Shown here piece by piece: positions 1-27,200 of a stretch of DNA of 64,000 nt. Source of the DNA: Bimastos eiseni. Taxonomy: Eukaryota; Annelida; Clitellata; Crassiclitellata; Lumbricidae. The stretch is taken from positions 17,441,611 to 17,505,610 of the forward strand of contig OY365807.1 in the NCBI GenBank assembly GCA_959347315.1, written 5' to 3'. Under the pieces are notes generated by a model. The model did no database searches, was not told where the DNA came from, and saw only the letters and a program-made list of their open reading frames with translations. The position numbers were made by a program, and so were the translations under genes. Every line of letters begins with the position of its first letter. Within the stretch, counting starts at the first letter, position 1.

Positions 1-290
1 GATATACTATAATATGTGCTCACTAGTCTATTTCAATGCCTTCCATATCGGATTGCATGACATGAATTATATACAACAATTGCAAATAACCTAATGTGAA
101 ACACAACCAGTGATCTACATACTGTGAGGAGATTTTCAGTCAGGATCAATTCCTGAAGCACACCACAGCTGCAGAATAAAAAAAAAGTGATATATCAAAT
201 TCTTTTGACTTATAAACTACCTGGTAATTTACTTGTTCACTAAACTCATCATTTGCACAAGATTAGAAATCTGAGCCTGGAGATGAGACA

Positions 291-540
291 TGTGTGTGTG
301 TGTGCGTGCGCACGCGTGTATGTGTGAGTCAACGTGGCTGTGTGTATGTATGTTTGTTTATGTAGGTGTGTGAATGTGCATCTATAGGTGTATGTAAGTG
401 CATATGTGTGTAGGTATGAGCGTACATGCGTGCACTATCTGTATAGGTGTGTGTGTGAGAGAGAGTGTGTGTATATATGTAAACGCATATGTGCATGTGC
501 ACATGTGTGTGTGCAAGTGCATGTGTGATCGTGTGAACAA
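291..540. repeat. TG-rich degenerate microsatellite
   Basis: Alternating TG/TA-rich stretch with CG-containing interruptions; short ORFs through it are an artefact of the repeat. It lies beyond the last visible scribble exon, in an intron or in sequence 3' of the visible gene. Confidence 0.85.
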
Positions 541-739
541 CTTGTCAAGGGTCATCGCACAGTCTGCTCAGCAGCTCCAAACTTGCAATTACAGACCGAA
601 AGAGGCCACACAAAAGTAAATATTATAATCTGTGTAATACAACCATTATGTAGCAGTAGCACCATACTGCATAATCAATGCTACACTCACACAGTGAGCC
701 AAGGCTCTTACTTACTTCCTTGCAATAGTAAAGTAATGC

Positions 740-893
740 TACATTCACATAGCACCAGTTTAAGGAAAGCTGTCAGCTATTTTCCACAGTCACTGGAGTT
801 ACTGACCCCCTCACCTTGTCAATTTCAGAAACACCTTAAGACCTTTCTTTTCCCACGCACAGACACCCGCAATATAAATGCTTGATTACATTA
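740..893 (+). mobile_element. non-LTR retrotransposon ORF2 3' remnant
   Basis: The plus frame reads a tail with F-P-Q-S-L-E, then F-Q-K-H-L-K-T-F-L-F and a stop. This matches the usual C-terminal pattern of CR1/L2/Jockey-type ORF2 proteins (W-N-S-L-P ... F-K-x-x-L-K-x-x-L-F). After the stop comes an ATTAC-type short tandem tail, as expected at the 3' end of such elements. Only about 50 codons survive, so the clade cannot be assigned. It is antisense to scribble. Confidence 0.5.
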
Positions 894-1363
894 CATTATT
901 TTCCTCTTCAGGAAATAGTCACGACAGTCCTACAGCACTGATGGGGTCCGGTTTGGCTGGAAGAAAGCTAGTAGCATTGTGACAGGGACAGATACATCCC
1001 AGTACACTCTGAAAAAACATGAGAAAGAAGTTCCCTCTGTACCCATAAAATCTGCACTCTCAAACTGAAGTATATCCAAAGGCAATTAAATAAACAAGCA
1101 TTAAAAAAGCAGACATAACATAACAATAAATAGTGTTGTCTTCTTTAAGTACTTTTGCACTACCAGATCTGAATAATTAGAAATTCCATGTGCAAAGTCA
1201 TTAATATGCTGCAAATTTTTGAAATCCTAGAGGACGTGACCTCGGAGAGAAAGCAATGGAGAAGGTTTATCATGACGGTCGCTATAGTTCAACGAACTGA
1301 AAGCACAAGGTGAGGGTCCAAAAAAGAAACAAAAGAAAAACAATATAAATTAATAATACTAAC

Positions 1364-16907
<15,544 letters not shown>

Positions 16908-18116
16908 CTCAGATCGGTCTCAGTTGTATTCTTATCAGACAAAAACACAGACGGACGCGAATAACAAACCAGTCAGCAACATCCTCCACATTCTGCGTGG
17001 GCTTTATCACAGAAGAAAATCACTCAATCGAAGTACTATAGGAGAAATTAGGTCGAAGGAGAATTATTTATGTGTACACGTCATTGTTGTGTGCGGAGAT
17101 GTCATCAGTTTTTGTGTTTTTAGACATGCCTTAGTCTGGTTCCCGTTGCTCAAAGAGTAGCATAATATTATAAGAGTGACCACGTTGTTCAACTAGCGCA
17201 GCAATATATGATCATTCGTGCAGATAATCGAATTGCTGTGCAATAACATTTAATTAATGATGAAACGAAACAAGATGAATCCAGGGTAGCCTATAGTAGC
17301 TATTATTATCGTAATTCTTATTTTCAGACGTCTAAGGCGTCACTCAAAAGCCAGACGCAGGGCACCGGCTTATTCATAAGCGCTGCGTCAAGTCACTTTG
17401 GTTGTCCAAAGAGTTGTAGGTAAGCGGTTTCCAGCGTGTCGGTCTGTCAGAGGAGGCAGAGCAACAGTACTGCTAAAGCAGTATAATTTCAAGAGAAAAT
17501 AAATATCTGAGCATTTCCTTCAAATAACCAAGGTTTTTCAGCTTTGGTTCTGGTCCTAGTTTTAATGAATTAGATTTTAAAACCTCATAATTATCTGAAC
17601 ACAGTGAAAATTCTGATAATATATAACCTGGGACTAATATTAGTCCCAGATATAACCCTGCAGAATTCTCACCATTCTCACTAGTTTCTTAGAGTTTTTT
17701 TTGTAAAGCTTTTTAAGGTTTTATAGTCTTATACGTACGCACGTATAGTTGCACCGCGCATACAAATAAGACAGAAAATTAAATTAATTAAGTGCGTGAA
17801 GAACTTGCCAGAATGTAATACGCTGCATTATATAAACTACAATAAAAATCCTGTAAGTGAAGAATGCCCTCTGAACGTCGCAAATCATGATTCCAATAAA
17901 TTTAGGACTTTTGATTTTAAAAAGTACTGAGCCTACAGAACTAAAATTTGGACATTGAGGCTTTTCAGTTTTAAAAGAAACGAACTAGCCCAGGTTGTTT
18001 AAATCGAATTACAACTCTGGCCACTGGCCAGAACAGATTGAGCGACTGCGGTGCTGGTTCTTTGACCCAGGTTTTGAACTTGGTATAATTTCAGTAGTAG
18101 TTGCTGAACTGCAAAA
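16908..18116. promoter_or_regulatory. divergent scrib/hacd2 intergenic interval
   Basis: 1.2 kb between two start codons pointing away from each other. It must contain both 5' UTRs and probably both promoters, unless upstream non-coding exons exist elsewhere. No TATA box stands out. A perfect 22-bp palindrome lies at 17628-17649. Promoter function is inferred from position only. Confidence 0.5.
17628..17649. repeat. perfect 22-bp palindrome in the divergent promoter interval
   Basis: CTGGGACTAAT is followed immediately by its exact reverse complement. Sequence shows a perfect dyad; function is unknown. Confidence 0.8.
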
Positions 18117-18217
18117 ATGAGGAGAGCTGCAATGGCGAAGACTGATAAAAAAGACGATTTTCAATTAACCCTGTCAAATCTTTACCTGATTTTGTATAAT
18201 TTGGTGCAGACGGTAGG
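18117..18217 (+). CDS. hacd2: hacd2 exon 1
   Basis: Start codon, a short charged N-terminus (K-T-D-K-K-D-D) and the first membrane helix (L-Y-L-I-L-Y-N-L-V-Q-T-V). Donor GTAAGT, phase 2. Confidence 0.93.
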
Positions 18218-21200
18218 GTAAGTGAATTTGCAGGCTTTTAGCGTTGGCTGAGGGCGATAATAGGACTTTCTAGTGCATGCTAGAACCGTCGATGATAGGT
18301 CTTCAATGCAATGTAACTAGTATTAGGCGAAAGTGCAGTATCGGGGTGTGTGTATTATCCAGGGCATCGTGATGGTCGTTTAGGGCCAGGTTAGGCGTCG
18401 TGAGAGTCGGTTAGGGTAAGTATACGGCGAATTGCAATTTGGGGGTATTTTTTGGGATCAACCCGAATCATCGAAACCCGAATCCCAGAAAACGCTGAAA
18501 AGGCCAAAAAGCCCGAATCCCAGAAAACAGCAGTGTACAATTAAAAAAAGTTAAAATGTCTCAAAACAGCGCAACTCGTTCATCAAACCAGCTTCTGCAT
18601 GAATTCTTTTAATCGATCCAACTTCCATTTAAACAGAATCCTTTTTATCAATCCAGCTTCGTTTTCGGGAATACGGCGTAAATGAATTTCGGGTTTCGGC
18701 GATTCGCTATGCGCCCTATTTTTTCCACAGCACATATTGCCGGCATAAACAGCAGCATAGACTATATATGCATGGAGGGTGCCATGGCTTGTCCTATTCC
18801 TTCATGGACATGAATTGACACAAAGGAGTAAGTAGGCTTCATATATGTCTAAAAACGACCCTCACAACGCCTAAGCTGAACCCTAGCACTAACCCTAAAC
18901 GCCCCTCACAACGCCTAAACTGACCCTAATCGACCCTCGCGATACAACAGAAAAAGAGTGTTTGAGAGAGGTCTATGGATGTATTATATAAGGTTATTTG
19001 GATATTGCTCCATTGCCGTAGGTCTGCTCTGCTCTGCTCCCCTGCAACAAACTTAAGCCAAAATTAGAGGAAAATTTTCTTGCGTATTCTATGAACTTTG
19101 TGCTTTGTTTGGAATTTCTGCACAAGTCTTTCATTCATTAACAAAATACTGTTTCTTGTGCTCGTGTTGAATTTTGAATTCTATTTTGTATTTCTTGCCT
19201 CTTTTAATTTTTATATTGCACTGTCATCAAAGTTGTTCTTCACTATGTAAGACGGGTACAAACTAGGTTTTGACAGAGAAGCCATTACTTGGGCATTTAT
19301 GGACCTCATCAGGTTGTCTTGGATTTGAATTGCTTCTGGATGAATGCATCTGCATGGAGTAGAATCGATGCTGTGACTCTTGTTGTGCTCCACACAATCA
19401 CATAAACAGTGTTAGGCTCGAAAGCCCTCTTTGTCGCTGGTGCAAAGCTTCTCAATTCGGTGTGTTCTGTCAATTCTGTGGTGTACTCAGCTATAAACTA
19501 GGCTATCAGATTATTCCTGGCTTTTCCAATGGATTTTTAATAATGATTTAATTCGAAACAGCCACTGACTCAAATCTTGGACATCCTAATGACAGTGCTA
19601 TGGCTGTTATTAGATACATAAGTTTCCTCAGATGATTCTTTAGCTATTATACTGGTAAATTCTATGTTTACAGGAGTTCATTAATACATTATGACTTGGA
19701 GTGCTCATTCTGGAATTTTTAGATGGACTATGATTACAGTGAAGATGCTTTTCCATTTGCTATTCCGTGAATCGTACGCTGGTCTCTATGATGAAGTGAA
19801 GTTTTTACTAAACATATTTCAAACTCTGGCTCTGCTTGAGGTAATGACTATCGAATTCTTTTTGGGGGTTAATAACATTCTTACTGGTGTTGTTGCGTAC
19901 CTTGTCTTAAAGCCATGAGACTAATTATTATATCCAGGTGCCAGAAATAGTTGACTCTCAAAAATTAATTTGAGGAAAGAAATCGTAATTCCAAATGATA
20001 AAGTCAATATTATAATCTTCAGGAGAAAGTTTTTTTCTTCATGCCTTATTGTCCTAAAAGCTTTGCACATAGTTTATGAAAAGATTATTCTACTGTGTGT
20101 TATCGTAACATAAGTTCTAATACTAGATGGTCTAAACATGAATTTCAATTAAATTAGTTGATGTTAGACAGACTTGTAATGCAATATTATTTTAAAACGA
20201 GGTTTATAGGCTTCCCACATCATAACTTTATAAGTTACAAATTGGCTTCCATACATGTGTAACTTTGTAAGGAAATGTCATGGTGCCGATTGGTTAGAGC
20301 GTTTGTCTTGTAACTCTGAAAGTACAGGTTCCTCGTAATAGGCAGTTGGGTAAGTCTGTGACGCACAGTTCCTCAACCCCGTCAATGCTCTGTCATATGG
20401 TCAATTTGTCATGTGCACTGCTCTGCACTTATGAACTTTGGAATAAGGGCCATCCATCAGATACAGTTGTACTTGATTGAAGTGAGGTCATGTGCACTTA
20501 TGAATTTTGGAGGGGGTCATCCATCAAATATGGTTGTACTGTATTGCATTGAAGTTCGTGTGTACCATATGTGGTAAAAGTTTTTGTAACTTTATATTGA
20601 ACTCATCTTATGTTTCTGGCTTGTCTCTCGGCAAATGTAATGCTCCATGATTTTAATATATCTCATCTGAGCTTCTATATTTGATTATGTCTGCCACTTT
20701 CCTTGGCAAAGTGAAGAGCTGACTGTAATTAGTTTACTGGTAGGTATTGTGTTTTTTTTACAGAAATTTGGAACTAGTACATTGATTTTTGGTTTATATG
20801 CTTATGTTTTTATTACAGGTTGTTCATGCAGCAACTGGTTTGGTGCGATCTAATCCAGTTCTGACTGGTTTCCAGCTTGCATCAAGGGTCTTTTTGGTGT
20901 GGGGAATAGTTTACTCAGTTGAAGAGGTAAAGTTTCTGTGTCTGGTGTTATAGAGATCAATAGTTTAAGAAGACATTTTCCTTCTCTTTATCTGGGTCTA
21001 AATCATATATAGCAATGTTCCCCACACCACTTTTTTCTTTTAGGAATAAACATTAGCATTGGCTGTCAATCATGCCAATGATGTCATATCAGAACCTGAA
21101 CAATGTTGGAAGGAAATTTTTTAAAGCCTTGTTCATTGTATGTATTTCAGTCTTCCTCTTAGTCGCTTTCCAGTTGGAACCCAAAACCAACAAAAACCTA

Positions 21201-24200
21201 CAATCAGGGTGATCTCTTGAGTTCCTGCAAATGTAATTTTAGTTGAACAATTATAATTGCAGGTTACTTTACCAAACAGTAACCTACAATTTTCTCATTG
21301 TTTCACTATGATTTTCATCATAGATGTTGAGACTAAAGGCGAACATGTTAATAATCCAATCACCATGTTTAATGTAAAGAAAGACTTCCTTATCCCATAT
21401 GCGCATATGAATATGAGTCAGCAATGGACAAATCCAAAGTTCCTATACACAGTATGAGTGCTTCAAAGGACTTCTACTTCCATGTACTTCTCTGCTATGA
21501 GTGCATCAAAGGACTTCTTCTTCTATGTAACTTCGCTGCTTACCTCAGTTCCAGATTATAGTGCCTGGTGACAGAGGCAAATGTGTGCAGACAACTTTCC
21601 TATGGTCATTACGCATAGTCAAAGCACAGCCGCATGATTGGTGACCAAACATGTTACCGACCGACCACTTTGTTCTAATATTCCTACCATGTTGTTGTTG
21701 TAAATGTTGAATAGCTTTGAGGCATTCTGGTAACTCTCCATAAAAAATGTTAGGATATTGACGCACATAGCACAGGTACTTGCTGTTTGTGTGTCACTGT
21801 CATCCTGGAGTTGAGGTTTTATATCCCCAGCAGGACAGAAAGATATTTGAAGATCTCTTCCACAAGCACCCTTAATATAAATTGAGTGCACTGACTACAA
21901 TTAGACAGCATCGTGCTTTCTCTGTTGTTGGCCTAATGGCGTGGAATGTGCTACCATTATCATTTTCTGAATGAATGAATGAATAATACTGAAGGTGAGA
22001 GATGGTTATTTGATCCAGCAAATTGAAGTCGCCGCTGTACCAATGTCTCGCATAAATTGTAAGGAGCCGGTTTTCTTGCATTTTAGGCACATGACCAGAT
22101 TGGCTTTCCATTGCTCTGTGGTGCATGGTGCGTTACAGAAATAATCCGCTATTCATACTACTTGGGATCCATTGTCAGCTATACACCATTTCTCTTGCAG
22201 TTTGCCAGGTAGAATAAAGTTCAGTGGTTAAGCATTTTACTAGATATTGTTGTTCTTGTCTTTATATTTTTTGAATAGTTGCAATAATAAATTATAAGAT
22301 ATCTTTAAACAAACACCACTGGTTGTGTCCTTTTGGGGCTAATAAGTGAATGTTGAAAATCCTATGTAGAAGGGGCAGGATGGAAGAAGCCAACGGTTAA
22401 AGTTATGGAGTCGTACGCATTCTATGCCTTGCACTTAGTACCAATGAATAAATCATCTGTTTTGTTGGTGTTTAATTTTAATTGTGTCATTAGTAATTGA
22501 ATATAAAAATTGACATAATTTAATTATGATGAGCACTTTGAAAATCTTCGTACAGAGCTCACATACAGGTAAATGTCGAGATTGGACTGTGTACATACTT
22601 GCATACTTACTATTACTATTGTACAATGAACTTATATGTTCATGCATCATACATTATGTGCATGTCATTATAATGTCTTTTGAGAAATCATTAAGCTGTT
22701 GCATAGATTCAGAATGTGTTGCTGTTGATGTCTTTTCAGATACACGCTCTTCATTGTCCTCTATCCGATGGGAGTGACTGTACGTATTGCTTGCATATAG
22801 TTCACGGCTTGCTCAGCCGTGTAACACTAAGGAATTCCTTTCACCACTCAATCTTGGCAAATCAAGTTAAGATAAGGTAATTGTATAACATCTGATATCA
22901 TGGTCAAGTGTGTAACCTGCCTGTGTTGCACTGAGGATATGGTATGACAACAACCGAATGAGCCCCGCAGACACAGTTAATGCTGTAAGTGTGCTTTGTA
23001 ACATTTGTAATTACGACAATTTCTATAGTTTCGTCAGTAGCAGATTATTTCTTGGATGGTCTACATGTTCAATGTGTGCGTACTGCGTCAATGCTAAGAG
23101 TTATGTAGCAAGTGCAGCTTTAACTAGTTTTTTAAAAGTTAAATGCTTTTGGCTTTATTCCAGGCTCATGGGCTAACTCCCAAAAAAGCTCAATCACTGA
23201 TTTTAGTTGTACTTGCTGACACAAAATGTGTCAGTGGACTTTTAAGATTACATTGTCAACCTATTAGGGTAGAAAAAAGATGGTGTTAAGCAATGATTTT
23301 AAAAAGAATAGTCTTTTCTGATTTATATATAGAATATTTAATGTCTAAGAGCAGTACTTAGAAACAATGTAAATTCATGTTAAGTGTCACTAACATCAAT
23401 GACTGTATTTAGTCAATAATATATTTCCTTATGTCCTGCTTGTACCAGCATTAGAATTAACTTATTACAGACTGTATTAGTTATGAATATTTTTCTACCT
23501 CGCAGAACGGTATGAACCACGGAGGGTTTGTGAGTTTCTTATATGGACCATTTGATGTCTGAGCCAACCTTTGTCCCTTGAATATAAAGAATTCTTTACT
23601 GACTGATTTTCAATAGAATGCCAAGCAGCCTTACACCGATTCTTTCTGTAGTTTCACCACTTCGATCAACCACTAGGCTCTCACTTCGATCAAGGTCTCC
23701 CCCGTTCATGTGTTGAACAACTTCATGAAATGCGACTAGACTTTCGATTCAACTTGCGTCTTTCTATGCTGTCAATTGTTTAGTGATGAATAATACTACG
23801 ACAACTATGCTGTCACCAAGTCTCTTCTTACACATTTTATGATGTCACAACACAATTGTCATGATCATTCGTAGATACAAATCATAGTCACTCGATAATA
23901 GCATCTCTACTGTACTTCTACTGTACTTGATGTCAAGTTGAACTCAAATCGTTTTTTCACAGAGTGACCTTATCTGAGGGATTACTTAAAAACTAACGTA
24001 TTTAGGGGCCACGTGTATGAATCTCTTTTAGCTGGTCGTAAGTCCAAGTCCGGACCGGTTTTTGCTTTAAACTCGACTAGAGAACTAGATCAGCATGTAT
24101 GGAGATTCCACATGTATGGCGGATTTTAAAGCGGTCGTAACGTTAGTCCAGCTTTGGGCCCAAAGATGGACTTCGTAGGCTGATTTTTTAGACTACAGAA

Positions 24201-27200
24201 AAATGGCATGTATGAACGATCTGTTGGTCCCAAACTTGCTAGTCAGAGACTTGGATGGGCATGGGAAAACCCAGCATCAATGGCTCGTGCATTTATGGCT
24301 AGTTGCGCACGCGCAAACTATTTATAGGCTATTTTCGACTTGATCTGGCAAAGAAATTTATTATGCTCATTATTTTAATTAACAGATGATTTTGTTAAAA
24401 CACAAATGTCACTGTTATCGCAATATTACTCCTCTGAAAAAATTACTGTGCATAGATTATGATTGCCTTGCTCAACAATTATTTAACTTGCATGTGGGAA
24501 AAGTTAGTTAGACCATTGCAAGTTAAAGGCCGTGTGTTTGTCGATGCGATGTATACACCAGTGTTAAAACTCCCGATTAAACGAAGATCACCGTTGTAAT
24601 TATCATCTTGGGACGGTGAAAACGTAGAAAATATTTAAGTTTATCGTCCGACAATAGCATGAACAATGATCTCTCTTAAACCCTCCTTGACGTCTGAAAC
24701 TTCGATGAATGGACTAATTGAGACGACTCCGCCATTTACTTCACTAAACCTGACTAGTAGATTTACGCCTGCCTGCCAGGTGGACTAGCGCTAGTCGGGT
24801 TTTAGAGGACTTACGAGTTTTCAAGTATTCCCATACACGCTGATCTAGTTCTCTAGTCGGGTTTACAGCGAAAACTGGTCCGGACTTGGACTTAGGCCCG
24901 TTTTCAAAGGCTTCATACACGTGGGCCCTGGAGACGCCCAAGTCCTCTAAAACCCGACTAGTGCTAGTCCACCTGGCGGGCAGGCGTAAATTCACTAGTC
25001 AGGCTTAGTGAAGTAGTATGGCGGCCGTCGTCTCGATTAGTCCACTTCGACGAAGTTTCAGACTTCAAGGAGAGTTTAACAGAGATCATTGTTCACTCTG
25101 CTATTGTTGGATGATAAACTTAATTATATATTATTATTATATTATTATTAATCATATATGTTCTACGTTTTCGCCGTCACAAAATGATAATATTAACAGC
25201 GATCTTTGTTTAATCGGGAGTTTTAACACTGGTAAACACATTGCATCGCCGAACACACGGCCTTTAGCTTCCAATGGTCGAGCTAACTTTTCTCCATATG
25301 CAAGTTAGATAATAGTTGAGTAAGGCAATTTTAATCTATGCATAGTAATTTTTGCTAAGGAGTAATACTGCGATAACAGCGAGATTTGTGTTTTAACAAA
25401 ATCATCTGTTTATTAAAACAATGAGCATAATAAATTTCTTTGCTAGATCAAGTCCGAAAATAGCCTAAAAATAGCCTGTGCATGCACAACTAGCCATAAT
25501 CGCGCAAATCATTGATGCAGGGTTTTCCCATGCCCATCCAAGTCTCTGACTAGCAAGTTTGGGACCAACGGATCGTTCATACATGCCATTTTCCCGTAGT
25601 CTCAAAAATTGGCCTACGAAGTCCGTCTTTGGCCCAAAGCTGGACAAGCGTTATGATCGTTTTAAAATTCGCCGTACACGTGGGCCCTCATGATTCCAAT
25701 GCCACGTTGAAGCACCAAACATTATCTCAAATTTTTTTATGGTGTTGATTCCATGTTAATCCATTACATGGTAGGTAGTCGTCTCCATAGCCTGACTTCA
25801 ATTCATCATTTTATTATTGTCCTATTATGCTGGTGTTTACTTTGATGCCAGCCATTATGTAATTATAGCTAAACATATGTACATGTTGTCCTGGTTAGAA
25901 TCAAGAAATCTTTGCCATGAAAATCACATTAAATTTGACTGGTAGATGATTGGATACATGTGTGTGTGAGTATGTGTGTGTGTGTGCAGAATCGTTTTAC
26001 TATCAATTCTGTTTTACTTTTACTAGGGAGAATTATTGTCCATATATGCAGCATTGCCTCACATCAAGGAGCGACAGATTCTTAGTGTATCACTTCCGAA
26101 TGTAGCGAATATGAGCTTCAACTACTACTATGTAATGATTTTTGCCATGTTTTCTTACCTCCCAAGTGAGTATTATGTGATTTGATGTAGTGCTGATTAC
26201 TTTTTCTGGGGATAGATGAGATTTTTTTATTTTCTCAGTTTAAATCTTGCAACTGCCTTTTGAGTTGTACATATAATACGTATAACATTTCATTTCTGTA
26301 TAGTTTATAGACACCAATCAATTACTTGTTACCCTGAATGCAATGATTAACAATGACTATCTGTATTTAAAGTAACTTTAGTGACTAATTCTTGGCTTGA
26401 GCTGTAAGCTTAATCTTAGTCATGCATATTTGCTGGTGTTGTTACAAGAATCAGATTGTTCCAAAAGTTCTGACCTTGACTTTGGAACTTTGGTTTCAAA
26501 ATAGTGGCAGTCCAGTAACGCTTCATTTAGCGAATTCGTTAGCCTTCTATCGTGTGTTCAACTAGGGTGTTGAACCTTGGGTATTGAGCAAAATTTAAAA
26601 TTAGTCAAGAGGTATATTGTAGCACATAGGAAGGTGTTTGTCCGTTTGGATTTCTGTTGTCATATTGAACCTCCAGCTGGAAAATACTCAAACCTCAGCC
26701 TCTGTTGGTGTAGACAAGTAGTCAGTATGTGATCAGAGGATGTTCGAGATAGAGCTAATAAAATAATGGGTCTGTGGCATAACAGGATACCAATTATCAT
26801 AAACATTACTGTGCCAAGTCTGGGGGAATGCATCCATTAAGCAGCGCCATATTTACCACTAGGCCCCGGCCTATGAGCGGCACATTTCAAGAGACGGCAA
26901 AAGTTGGATTAAAAAATTTTAAGTTTAAAAAGTAAATAAATTTAGCAAGCTAGTTGACTAAGGAAGAAATGTGTAATCATTGTGTTATACTGTTATTAAA
27001 GTTTACACTAATACACTCACTAAGTAAATACTTTTTATTTTCACTTTTTTAATAGAAATAGACTGGTTGGGCTGGTTTCTCTCCCTACTACAACATCTTG
27101 ACATTTGACAATTTGATAAACGATTTCAATTTTGAGAGGGGCAGCATAGAAATCTTGGCGTTGGGGCAGCAAATTGTTAAATCTGCCCCTGCCATTAGCC

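Larger units (their letters stand above)
18218..19722 (+). other. hacd2: hacd2 intron 1
   Basis: 1.5 kb. The first half is the repeat cluster described at 18340-18960; the rest (18960-19722) holds no recognisable element. Confidence 0.75.

Noticed and set aside
890..1280. A further scrib exon left of 1364
   Set aside because: I searched the minus strand for the next LRR and found no leucine-rich segment with usable splice sites in the required phase; the exon is probably beyond the window.
20281..20352. Functional tRNA-Thr gene
   Set aside because: Box B is broken and the acceptor stem does not pair; the sequence continues into a repeated SINE body.
24744..24995. 83-codon minus-strand ORF in the fold-back element
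   Set aside because: It spans the centre of the inverted repeat and is near-symmetric; there is no transposase motif.
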